Source of the DNA: RGIG9151 sp963635575
GTDB lineage: Bacteria; Bacillota; Clostridia; TANB77; RGIG9151
Reading direction: 5' to 3'
Length of the DNA stretch: 61,894 nt
NCBI GenBank assembly: GCA_963635575.1
Contig: CAVHFU010000004.1
Coordinates: 1 to 61,894, forward strand
Shown here in pieces: positions 25,667 through 34,016 of this stretch. Position numbers and translations under genes: made by a program. Within the stretch, counting starts at the first letter, position 1; the number at the start of each line of letters is the position of its first letter. The notes beneath the pieces are model-generated. The model was not told where the DNA came from, searched no databases, and saw only the letters and a program-made list of their open reading frames with translations.

Positions 25667-25695
25667 TTGACTAAACGAGCTTAATAGTATATAGT
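25667..25695 (+). promoter_or_regulatory. SigA promoter of the ileS T-box transcript
   Basis: TTGACT-17 nt-TATAGT, placed just before the T-box leader. Confidence 0.8.
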
Positions 25696-25702
25696 AAAGT
25701 AA

Positions 25703-25932
25703 GATAAAAACTGTGATGGAAACAGTAGATTAATTTTGAGGGTTAAGCGAGTCGGGAAAAGGTGAAAGCCTGATACTAGTAGAGATTAATTGAAAATCAT
25801 TCCTGAGTTTCTTTGGCGAAGTAAAGTAGCTAAAGACGTGAGTTCAGCGTTATATGAACGCCATATATATGTATGTAGCGAGTGGTTAAACGAATTTATA
25901 GTTCGTCTCGGTTTCGGGACGGGCTTTTTTGT
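25703..25932 (+). promoter_or_regulatory. T-box riboswitch, isoleucine-specific
   Basis: Leader of ~230 nt before ileS. Seen in order: the Stem I distal signature ggtgaaagcctgat; a specifier loop gaaaATCatt with the Ile codon ATC at 25796-25798, followed by cctgagt; the T-box-like segment gagtggttaaacg (25880-25892); and a terminator stem cgtctcg-gttt-cgggacg with a T run (25904-25930). Uncharged tRNA-Ile should stabilise the antiterminator and allow ileS transcription; charged tRNA permits termination. The T-box sequence departs from the consensus gggtggtaccgcg at several places. Confidence 0.88.
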
Positions 25933-25962
25933 TTCTTGCACATACGAGTAAGGAGGAAGAAA

Positions 25963-28900
25963 ATGTATAAAAAGGTTAGTACAAGTTTGAATTTTGTTGA
26001 CAATGAGTTGGCAACAGAAAAATTTTGGAAAGAGAATGAAGTTTTTAAGAAAAGTAATGAATTAAGAGAAGGATGCCCTTCTTTTACATTCTTTGATGGA
26101 CCGCCAACAGCTAACGGTAAGCCTCATATCGGACACGTTTTAACACGTGCTATTAAAGACTTAATTCCAAGATACAAGACTATGAAAGGTTATAGTGTAC
26201 TTAGAAAAGCAGGTTGGGATACACACGGATTACCTGTTGAACTAGAGGTTGAAAAGTCTTTAGGACTTGATGGAAAGCCACAAATTGAAAAGTACGGAAT
26301 TGAACCTTTTATTAAAAAGTGTAAAGAAAGTGTTTGGAAGTATAAAGGCGAATGGGAGAAAATGAGTGATAGAGTAGGATATTGGGCTGATATGGAAGAT
26401 CCATATGTTACTTACCACGATAACTATATTGAGTCTGAATGGTGGGCAATCAAGCAGATTCAAGATAAAGGATTATTGTATAAGGGCCATAAAATTGTGC
26501 CTTATTGCCCTAGATGCGGAACATCTTTGTCTAGTCACGAAGTTGCACAAGGATATAAAGATGTAAAAGAAAAATCTGCTGTTGTAAGATTTAGAGTTCC
26601 AAGCCAAGAAAACACATATATTATGGCATGGACAACAACACCTTGGACATTACCTTCTAACGTTGCACTTGCAGTTAACCCTGATGAAACCTATGTTAAA
26701 GTAAAGTATCCTAAGTGCGAATGTGGACATAATCATGAAGGTGAATATGCAATTTTGGCGGAAGCCTTAGTTGAAAGTATTTTCGGTGAACCTTGTGAAG
26801 TTGTTCAAAAATGGACAGGAAGCGAATTAAAAGGTTTAGAGTATGAACCTTTATATAGCTTTACTAAGTTAAATAAAAAAGCTTACTATGTCGTTGCTGA
26901 CGGATATGTAACACTAACAGATGGTACTGGTATTGTTCACATCGCACCTGCATTTGGTGAAGATGATGCTAGAGTAGGAAGAGATAACAATTTGCCTTTC
27001 TTACAATTAGTAGATGAACAAGGTAAGTTAACTCCTGAAACCGGAGATTGGGCAGGTACATTTGTAAAAGATGCAGATAAGCTAGTACTAAAAGACTTGG
27101 AAGAAAGAGGTCTTTTGGTTGCTGCACCTGATTATGAACACTCATATCCTTTCTGTTGGAGATGTGATACACCGCTTATTTACTATGCAAGAGAGACTTG
27201 GTTCATTAAGATGACTGCTGTTAGAGATAAATTAATTAAGAATAACAGACAAATTAATTGGTTACCTGAAACTATTAAAGAAGGTCGTATGGGCAACTTC
27301 CTAGAGAATGTTATTGACTGGGGACTTAGCCGTTCACGTTATTGGGGAACTCCACTTCCTGTTTGGGAATGCGATTGCGGACACTACGAAGTTATCGGAA
27401 GTAGAACAGAACTAAAAGAAAAAGCTATTGAAGAAGTGCCTAATGATTTGGAGCTTCACAAGCCATATATAGATAAATTTCATCTAAAATGCCCTTGCTG
27501 CGGTAAGGAAATGAGGAGGGTAAGCGATGTTTTAGACTGTTGGTTTGATTCGGGTTCTATGCCGTTTGCACAATGGCACTACCCATTTGAAAACAAGGAT
27601 AAGTTTGAAAGAAACTTCCCAGCCCAATTTATAAGTGAGGCTGTTGACCAAACAAGAGGCTGGTTCTATACATTACTTGCTATTTCTACATTGTTGTTTG
27701 ATACTAATCCGTTTGAAAATTGTATAGTTTTAGGTCTAGTACAAGATAAAGACGGTCAAAAAATGAGTAAACATAAGGGAAATGTTGTTGATGTATGGAG
27801 CGTACTAGATAAACAAGGCGCTGATGCTATTCGTTGGTTCTTCTATACAAATAGTGCTCCTTGGTTACCAAACAGATTTTACGAGGAAGCAATTTCAGAA
27901 TCGCAAAGAAAGTTTATGGGAACTTTATGGAATACTTATGCATTCTATGTTTTATATGCAGATATAGACAAGTTTGACCCAAGTAAGTACACACTTGACT
28001 ATTCTAAGTTGTCTGAAATGGATAAATGGATTTTGTCTAAGTTAAATACACTTGTAAAGACTGTCGATGAAAACTTATCTAATTATAGGATTACAGAAGC
28101 AGGACGTGCTGCTGAGGACTTTGTTGATGAGTTAAGTAACTGGTATGTAAGACGTAGCCGTGAGAGATTTTGGCAAAGTGATATGCCTCAAGACAAGATA
28201 AATGCATATATGACATTGTATACAGTTCTATCAACTGTTACTAAGACAATGGCACCATTTATTCCATATATGACTGAGGAAATTTACCAAAATATCGAAA
28301 GACCATTCTTTGCAAATTCGCCAATAAGTGTTCACTTATGTGATTTCCCTAAGGTAAACACAGAATGGATAAATGAAAAACTTGAAGAAGATATGGAGCT
28401 TATCTTAAAGATTGTTACAGAGGGAAGAGCTGCTAGAAACGGAGCTAATATTAAGAATCGTCAACCTTTATCTAAGCTATATGTTAAGGCATATAAAGAA
28501 CTTAGCGGAGAGCATAAGAATATAGTTGAAGAAGAACTTAATGTTAAAGAAGTTGAATTTACTAAAGATATTGATGCCTTTGCAAGTTACAGTATTAAGC
28601 CTAACCTAAAAACAGTCGGACCTAAGTATGGTAAGTTATTAAATGCAATAAGAGAAGAACTTCCAAAAGCTAATGGTAGCCAAATTGTAAAAGAATTAAA
28701 TGCAAACGGCAAAGTTGAGCTTACAATTAACGGAGAAAAGGTTTCTTTTGTTGCTGAAGATTTATTAATTGAAGCTGCTAAGGGTTCTAGATATGCAACA
28801 GTTCAAGACGGAGATGTTACTGTTGTATTAGATACAGAGTTAAACGAAGAATTAATTGAAGAAGGATATATTCGTGAACTTGTAAGTAAGATTCAAAACA

Positions 28901-29109
28901 TGAGAAAAGAAGCAGGATTTGAAGTTCAAGATTATATCGATGTATATTACACAGCCGAAGGAAAAATACTTGATGTAATTAAGAGAAATGAAAAAGAAAT
29001 TGCATCTGAAGTTTTAGGAAAGAGTATTTCAGAAGGCAGTGGAGAAGGATTTAGTAAGGAACTTGATATTAACGGACTTAAAGTTAATGTTACAGTAAAT
29101 AATAAGTAA
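25963..29109 (+). CDS. ileS: Isoleucyl-tRNA synthetase
   Basis: 1048 residues. Class I motifs: HIGH (55-58) and KMSKH (600-604, a His in place of the last Ser). The editing domain has the threonine-rich AWTTTPWTLPSNVALAV. The long form without a C-terminal zinc finger fits the type 2 (eukaryote/archaea-like) IleRS, which in other species is naturally mupirocin-tolerant; this is inference. The ATG with aaggagg 8 nt upstream is the start; the frame stays open further upstream through the T-box terminator, but that part is non-coding. Regulated by the Ile T-box. Confidence 0.95.
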   Translation: MYKKVSTSLNFVDNELATEKFWKENEVFKKSNELREGCPSFTFFDGPPTANGKPHIGHVLTRAIKDLIPRYKTMKGYSVLRKAGWDTHGLPVELEVEKSLGLDGKPQIEKYGIEPFIKKCKESVWKYKGEWEKMSDRVGYWADMEDPYVTYHDNYIESEWWAIKQIQDKGLLYKGHKIVPYCPRCGTSLSSHEVAQGYKDVKEKSAVVRFRVPSQENTYIMAWTTTPWTLPSNVALAVNPDETYVKVKYPKCECGHNHEGEYAILAEALVESIFGEPCEVVQKWTGSELKGLEYEPLYSFTKLNKKAYYVVADGYVTLTDGTGIVHIAPAFGEDDARVGRDNNLPFLQLVDEQGKLTPETGDWAGTFVKDADKLVLKDLEERGLLVAAPDYEHSYPFCWRCDTPLIYYARETWFIKMTAVRDKLIKNNRQINWLPETIKEGRMGNFLENVIDWGLSRSRYWGTPLPVWECDCGHYEVIGSRTELKEKAIEEVPNDLELHKPYIDKFHLKCPCCGKEMRRVSDVLDCWFDSGSMPFAQWHYPFENKDKFERNFPAQFISEAVDQTRGWFYTLLAISTLLFDTNPFENCIVLGLVQDKDGQKMSKHKGNVVDVWSVLDKQGADAIRWFFYTNSAPWLPNRFYEEAISESQRKFMGTLWNTYAFYVLYADIDKFDPSKYTLDYSKLSEMDKWILSKLNTLVKTVDENLSNYRITEAGRAAEDFVDELSNWYVRRSRERFWQSDMPQDKINAYMTLYTVLSTVTKTMAPFIPYMTEEIYQNIERPFFANSPISVHLCDFPKVNTEWINEKLEEDMELILKIVTEGRAARNGANIKNRQPLSKLYVKAYKELSGEHKNIVEEELNVKEVEFTKDIDAFASYSIKPNLKTVGPKYGKLLNAIREELPKANGSQIVKELNANGKVELTINGEKVSFVAEDLLIEAAKGSRYATVQDGDVTVVLDTELNEELIEEGYIRELVSKIQNMRKEAGFEVQDYIDVYYTAEGKILDVIKRNEKEIASEVLGKSISEGSGEGFSKELDINGLKVNVTVNNK

Positions 29110-29112
29110 TAC

Positions 29113-29152
29113 AAAAAAGATATGCCCTAGAAATAAGGACATATCTTTTTTA
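29113..29152. terminator. Bidirectional terminator
   Basis: aaaaaagatatg / catatctttttt stem between convergent ileS and the DUF1385 gene. Confidence 0.8.
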
Positions 29153-29893
29153 TTACTTTGCACTATTTTCCAATTCAATAAGCTTGTTTACAGCGATAAT
29201 TGCATTAGAAATCATTTCATCATCCGGTTCTTTTGTTACGATTTTTTCTTGGCAGAACTTGCCTATGCTATATGCATATTTTAAAATAGGTTTGTGTTCA
29301 CCGTCTTTTACAGTAAATATTTCATAAGCGATTGCATAACATAATGGGATGAAGAAAGTCCAATGGGGAACGAATATGACAAACAACATTATTATAAGGA
29401 TGCAGAATATAACAAATATACTTCCACACCTTGTGTTGTAGCAAGGTTCGTTTCGTACGTTAAATAGCGTAAGTTCATTTCCGTTTTGCAGTGCGTTAAT
29501 TACTTTATGCTCGGCACCATGGTACATACTTGTTTTACGAGGATTTCCCCAAACCTTTAGCACAGCGATACCCAATATTACAATGAGGATAGCAAGTACG
29601 GGAAATGATATTGAGGCAAGTATGGTTGCAGTTGCTTTAGCAGTAATAATATTAAAAAGTTCAATGATTGTTTGCAAAATCCAAATTAATGCTAAGTACT
29701 CGGAGCTAAAGAATGTTATAAATCCTCGTATTAAAAAGATATTACATTTTGCACTTTTGGTTGAAATGCTGCTAAGCTTTTTTGAAGTATACTCAATACT
29801 CCCGTTTGATTTTTCATTCATTTCTAATTTGTAATGCTTGGAATAAAATGTTATTCCGTCTTTGCGGGATGAAGCGGACGTGACTACACACAT
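29153..29893 (-). CDS. DUF1385 (YqhQ-like) membrane protein
   Basis: 246 residues. DUF1385 signature SMYHGAEHKVIN followed by LTLFNVRNEPCYNTRCGS, with about four hydrophobic segments (50-75, 90-112, 155-172, 178-195). The family has conserved His/Glu residues that suggest metal binding; its role is unknown. It is shorter than the usual ~300-residue members and lacks some of the N-terminal part. Upstream is a ggaga site. Single gene, convergent to ileS. Confidence 0.8.
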   Translation of the reverse strand: MCVVTSASSRKDGITFYSKHYKLEMNEKSNGSIEYTSKKLSSISTKSAKCNIFLIRGFITFFSSEYLALIWILQTIIELFNIITAKATATILASISFPVLAILIVILGIAVLKVWGNPRKTSMYHGAEHKVINALQNGNELTLFNVRNEPCYNTRCGSIFVIFCILIIMLFVIFVPHWTFFIPLCYAIAYEIFTVKDGEHKPILKYAYSIGKFCQEKIVTKEPDDEMISNAIIAVNKLIELENSAK

Positions 29894-30005
29894 AGGTGTT
29901 CTCCTTTCAAATACCGAAATCTTAATTGTGATTTCTATTTATATGCTTTAATAACATAAATAGTATACATATAAATAACTTCAAAGTCAATATCCTTAAA
30001 TATAC

Positions 30006-30033
30006 ACACTTTTACAATGATGCTCATATTATA
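30006..30033 (+). promoter_or_regulatory. Possible SigK-type mother-cell promoter
   Basis: AC, 17 nt, CATATTATA, which fits the SigK pattern AC-N16/17-CATAnnnTA. No SigA elements are evident before this gene. Confidence 0.35.
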
Positions 30034-30076
30034 AAGTGTGAAGGCATTCACAAAATAAAGTAAGGAGTGGATTTTA

Positions 30077-30349
30077 ATGGGATGTGAAGAAATGAAAAGA
30101 GAGTGCGATTGTTCTCGTTTTTTCCCGGATAATATAGAGGAATTGCTTTGTAAATTAGTATGTGAACATGTTGTTTTAACTTTCAAAAATGGCGGTAAGG
30201 AAAGAGTTAAAATAGAGTGTGTTTCCGGTCATTTACTTGTAGTAAAAGATGAATGTAATTTCAGATTTATAAATATTGATTGCATTTGCAGTGTAGCGGT
30301 ATCCTGCGACACAATATTAAATGCAATAATTGGTAGTCCTTGCAAATAG
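30077..30349 (+). CDS. Cysteine-rich small protein, possibly spore-associated
   Basis: 90 residues with ten cysteines, clustered as ECDC near the N-terminus, CKLVCE, IDCICS and SC/PC near the end. The middle (VVLTFKNGGKERVKIECVSG, then LLVVKDE) suggests a small beta-barrel (LSm/SH3-like) fold. No signal peptide. The SigK-like upstream sequence and Cys content resemble late spore coat proteins, but no family is recognised. ATG follows aaggagtg. Single gene with its own terminator. Confidence 0.65.
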   Translation: MGCEEMKRECDCSRFFPDNIEELLCKLVCEHVVLTFKNGGKERVKIECVSGHLLVVKDECNFRFINIDCICSVAVSCDTILNAIIGSPCK

Positions 30350-30375
30350 GGCAATTTACTATATTTCAGAAATGA

Positions 30376-30407
30376 GTAACCTCAGTTTTTAGCTGAGGTT
30401 ATTTTTT
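30376..30407 (+). terminator. Intrinsic terminator
   Basis: taacctcag-tttttag-ctgaggtta followed by TTTTTT. Confidence 0.88.
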
Positions 30408-30499
30408 GCTATTTAATAGAGAAATTTATTTGATATTTTTACTTGTGTTTGTAAATGATATGTGATAGATTATTCCTGTATACAAGGGAGGAATTTATT

Positions 30500-33256
30500 G
30501 TGAATATAATTGAAAAAATTATTGGCACATATAGCCAAAGAGAATTAAAAAGAATAACTCCGATAGTTGAAGAGGTTATGGCACTAGAGGATAAATATAC
30601 AGCTTTATCTGAAGAAGAATTAAAGGGAAAAACTAAAGAATTAAAAGAAAGATTAAATAACGGCGAAACATTAGATGACATATTGCCTGATGCTTTTGCA
30701 ACAATGCGTGAAGCAGCATGGCGTGTCCTTGGTATGAAACACTTTAGAGTTCAAGTTATAGGTGGTATTATTTTGCACCAAGGAAGAATAGCTGAAATGC
30801 GTACTGGTGAAGGTAAAACTTTAGTTGCAACTTTGCCTGTTTACTTAAATGCGTTAACCGGAAAAGGTGTTCATGTAATTACTGTTAACGATTACTTGGC
30901 TAAACGTGATAGTGACTGGATGGGAAAGGTTTATAAATATTTAGGGTTAACAGTTGGACTTGTAATTCATGGAATGGATCATGCTGCTAAAAAAGCTGCA
31001 TACGATTGTGATATTACTTACGGAACTAATAACGAATTTGGATTTGATTATTTAAGAGATAATATGGTTAGAACTAGAGCAGATATGGTTCAAAGAGAAC
31101 TGCATTATGCGATAGTCGATGAAGTAGATAGTATTTTAGTCGATGAAGCTAGAACACCGCTTATTATTTCTGCACCTGCCGAAAAATCTACCGATATGTA
31201 TAAAATGGCTGATAGGTTTGTTAGAACATTAAAGCCTAAGATTATAGTTGAGTCTGATGAAAAAGAAATTGATGATGGTGATAACATCGGAGATGACTAT
31301 GACTATATTATAGATTTAAAGGCAAATACAGCTACACTTGTATCACGTGGAACTAAGAAGGCGGAGCAATATTTTAATATTGAGAACTTGGCTGACTCTG
31401 AAAATGGTACAATTGCTCATCATATAAACCAAGCATTAAAAGCTCATGGAATTATGAAAAATGAGAAAGATTACGTTATAAAAGATGGCCAAATTATAAT
31501 TGTTGATGAATTTACCGGAAGACTTATGTTTGGAAGAAGATATAACGAAGGACTTCACCAAGCTATCGAAGCAAAGGAAGGTTTGCAAGTTCAAAATGAA
31601 AGTAGAACATTAGCTACAATTACATTCCAAAATTATTTTAGAATGTATGAAAAGTTATCCGGTATGACAGGTACAGCAATGACCGAAGAACAAGAATTTC
31701 AAGATATATATAAGTTAGATGTTATAGAAATACCTACAAACCGTCCTATGATAAGACGTGACTTAAATGATGTTGTATATAGAACTGAAAAAGGTAAGTT
31801 TAGGGCAGTTGTAGAAGAAATAAAGAAGAGTCACGAAAAAGGTCAACCGGTATTAGTTGGTACGATTACTATTGAAAAATCTGAAGAATTAAGCGGAATG
31901 TTAAAACGTGAAGGAATAAAGCATGAAGTGTTAAATGCTAAGTACCATGAAAAAGAAGCACAAATCATTTCACAAGCCGGAAAATATGGTGCAGTTACAA
32001 TTGCAACAAACATGGCTGGACGTGGTACAGATATTATGCTTGGCGGTAACTCGGAATATTTAGCAAAGCAAGAAATGAAAAAACAAGGTTTCTCGGATGA
32101 AATGATTGTTGAAGCTACCGGTTTTGCTGAAACAGATAATCAAGAAATAATAGATGCAAGAAAGGCTTTTACTAAGTTAAATGATGAATATAAGGCTAAA
32201 ATCGAAGAAGAAAGAGCGAAGGTTGTTGAAGCAGGAGGACTTAAGGTCATAGGAACAGAAAGGCATGAGAGTCGAAGAATAGATAACCAGTTGCGTGGAC
32301 GTGCCGGACGTCAGGGAGATCCTGGAGAAAGCAGATTCTTTATTTCTCTTGAGGATGACTTGATGAAGTTGTTCGGTGGAGATAGGATTCTAAACATGGT
32401 TAATGCCATTGGAGGAGCTGAAATGGAAGATAATGTTCCTATTGAAATGGGTATCATATCAAGTTCTATTGAAAATGCTCAAAAGAAAGTTGAAGGCAGA
32501 AACTTCTCAATTCGTAAACATGTATTACAATATGATGATGTTATGAATTTGCAGAGAGATTTGATTTACAAGGATAGAAGAAAAGTATTATTCGGCGAGA
32601 GTGTATCTGATAACATCAAGAAAATGGTGCAAACCGTTGCAAGTGATGTTGTTGCAAGATTTACTACTGAGAAATATGTTGAGGATTGGGATTTTGAAGG
32701 TTTAAGAGCTAGAGTTGAATACATTTACAATATTCCTGACTTTACAGTAGAAAAAGAGGAAATGAATGGACTTACTCAACAAGACTTAATAGAAAAATTG
32801 ACTGACAGAGTAATGAAAATTTATGAAGATAAAGAGTCTGAATTCGGAACAGAGACATTTAACAACATTGAAAGAGATGTACTACTTAGTGTTGTAGATG
32901 AGCATTGGATGGATCATATCGATGCTATGGAACAGCTAAAACGTGGAATTTCAATTCGCGGTTATGCACAAAGAGACCCTGTCATAGAATATAAATTTGA
33001 AGGAAATCAAATGTTTGAGGAAATGATAAATTCTATACAAGAAAATGTTACAAGAGTAATGTTCCACATTAGAATTGACAGGATCCCTGTAAGAAGTAAG
33101 CAAGGCCTTAGAGTTATGAACGAATCAAGAGGTGAAGACGGAGAATCTCCTAAGAAACCTGTAACAGCCAAGAAGGAAGATACAATAGGCAGAAATGACC
33201 CATGTCCTTGCGGAAGTGGCAAAAAGTATAAGAAATGTTGCGGAAAAGACGCATAG
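30500..33256 (+). CDS. secA: Preprotein translocase ATPase SecA
   Basis: 918 residues. Walker A MRTGEGKT (100-107), DEVDSILVDEARTPLIIS in NBD1, GRGTDIMLGGN and RGRAGRQGDPGESRFFIS in NBD2, and a C-terminal zinc-binding SEC-C tail (CPCGSGKKYKKCC). It drives export of unfolded proteins through SecYEG. A GTG start was chosen because gggagg lies 8 nt upstream; the frame is open 45 nt further up without a site. The prfB gene that often follows secA is not present; a terminator and a GNAT gene follow. Confidence 0.96.
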   Translation: MNIIEKIIGTYSQRELKRITPIVEEVMALEDKYTALSEEELKGKTKELKERLNNGETLDDILPDAFATMREAAWRVLGMKHFRVQVIGGIILHQGRIAEMRTGEGKTLVATLPVYLNALTGKGVHVITVNDYLAKRDSDWMGKVYKYLGLTVGLVIHGMDHAAKKAAYDCDITYGTNNEFGFDYLRDNMVRTRADMVQRELHYAIVDEVDSILVDEARTPLIISAPAEKSTDMYKMADRFVRTLKPKIIVESDEKEIDDGDNIGDDYDYIIDLKANTATLVSRGTKKAEQYFNIENLADSENGTIAHHINQALKAHGIMKNEKDYVIKDGQIIIVDEFTGRLMFGRRYNEGLHQAIEAKEGLQVQNESRTLATITFQNYFRMYEKLSGMTGTAMTEEQEFQDIYKLDVIEIPTNRPMIRRDLNDVVYRTEKGKFRAVVEEIKKSHEKGQPVLVGTITIEKSEELSGMLKREGIKHEVLNAKYHEKEAQIISQAGKYGAVTIATNMAGRGTDIMLGGNSEYLAKQEMKKQGFSDEMIVEATGFAETDNQEIIDARKAFTKLNDEYKAKIEEERAKVVEAGGLKVIGTERHESRRIDNQLRGRAGRQGDPGESRFFISLEDDLMKLFGGDRILNMVNAIGGAEMEDNVPIEMGIISSSIENAQKKVEGRNFSIRKHVLQYDDVMNLQRDLIYKDRRKVLFGESVSDNIKKMVQTVASDVVARFTTEKYVEDWDFEGLRARVEYIYNIPDFTVEKEEMNGLTQQDLIEKLTDRVMKIYEDKESEFGTETFNNIERDVLLSVVDEHWMDHIDAMEQLKRGISIRGYAQRDPVIEYKFEGNQMFEEMINSIQENVTRVMFHIRIDRIPVRSKQGLRVMNESRGEDGESPKKPVTAKKEDTIGRNDPCPCGSGKKYKKCCGKDA

Positions 33257-33275
33257 AATTTAAAAATGATACAAA

Positions 33276-33313
33276 AAAAGGTGTAAACAGAAGATAAAAT
33301 GTTTACACCTTTT
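33276..33313 (+). terminator. Probable terminator after secA
   Basis: aaaaggtgtaaac / gtttacacctttt, perfect 13-bp stem; the T tract is short. Confidence 0.7.
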
Positions 33314-33363
33314 AAAATAATAAAGCAAACAGCATAACTATTTAAAGTTTAGGAGATGATTTA

Positions 33364-33846
33364 ATGAAGGTAATAGAATATGACAATAAATACTTAGAAG
33401 ACATTAAAGATTTACTTACCGAACTTGAAGAATATATTGTTTCTATCGATAAAGATAATTTGGATATTGCTCATACTGAGTACCACGAAAAAATGGCATT
33501 AGTAGACTTAGAAGATGTTAGAAATAATAATGGAAAATGCTATATAGCTGTGGAAAATGATAAGGCGGTCGGCATGATAATGGGAATTATACCTAGCTAC
33601 GATAAATATGATTACTTGGACTATAAATGTCCAAAAAAAGGTGCAATAACAGAACTTATTGTCACTTCGAAAATTAGAAGTAATGGAATAGGGAAAAAAC
33701 TGATGGACGAGATGGAAAACTATTTTAGAAATAATAATTGTGAATATGTGTTGGTTGATGTATTTGCGTATAATGAGAATGCCATAAATTTTTACGAAAG
33801 AAAAGGCTACCATCCAAGAATGTATACAGATATAAAAAAGCTATGA
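33364..33846 (+). CDS. GNAT-family N-acetyltransferase
   Basis: 160 residues, single GNAT domain. The acetyl-CoA loop lies in SKIRSNGIGKKLMDEME (R/Q-x-x-G-x-G/A type), followed by YVLVDVFAYNENAINFYERKGY. The substrate is unknown. ATG follows aggaga. Its TGA stop is also the first three bases of a REP doublet, so the repeat forms the end of the gene. Confidence 0.85.
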   Translation: MKVIEYDNKYLEDIKDLLTELEEYIVSIDKDNLDIAHTEYHEKMALVDLEDVRNNNGKCYIAVENDKAVGMIMGIIPSYDKYDYLDYKCPKKGAITELIVTSKIRSNGIGKKLMDEMENYFRNNNCEYVLVDVFAYNENAINFYERKGYHPRMYTDIKKL

Positions 33847-33946
33847 CCAAAAGGGACAGGTCTTTTGAGTTGAAATCTTGAAAGAGCGATTATATCTAAA
33901 GCGTAGCCGATAATTTCTTTGACCAAAAAGAACCGTCCCTTTTGGG
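33844..33946. repeat. REPIN-like doublet 2
   Basis: Short arm tgaccaaaagggacaggtc, a ~57-nt linker and long arm gaccaaaaagaaccgtccctt running on to ttggg. Same family as the doublets at 1.9 and 53 kb, in the reverse orientation to doublet 1. It runs from the GNAT stop codon to 4 nt before the -35 element of gdpP. Confidence 0.8.
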
Positions 33947-33950
33947 TTAT

Positions 33951-33979
33951 TTGACATTTTGGGAGTATAGTTATATACT
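33951..33979 (+). promoter_or_regulatory. SigA promoter of gdpP
   Basis: TTGACA-17 nt-TATACT directly after the REP doublet. Confidence 0.85.
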
Positions 33980-34016
33980 ACATTTGGAGTAGGGGTACGA
34001 AAGGGAGATTTTACTT

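Noticed and set aside
25882..25962. N-terminal extension of ileS by 27 residues
   Set aside because: The extension runs through the T-box segment and terminator; a strong ribosome binding site supports the ATG at 25963.
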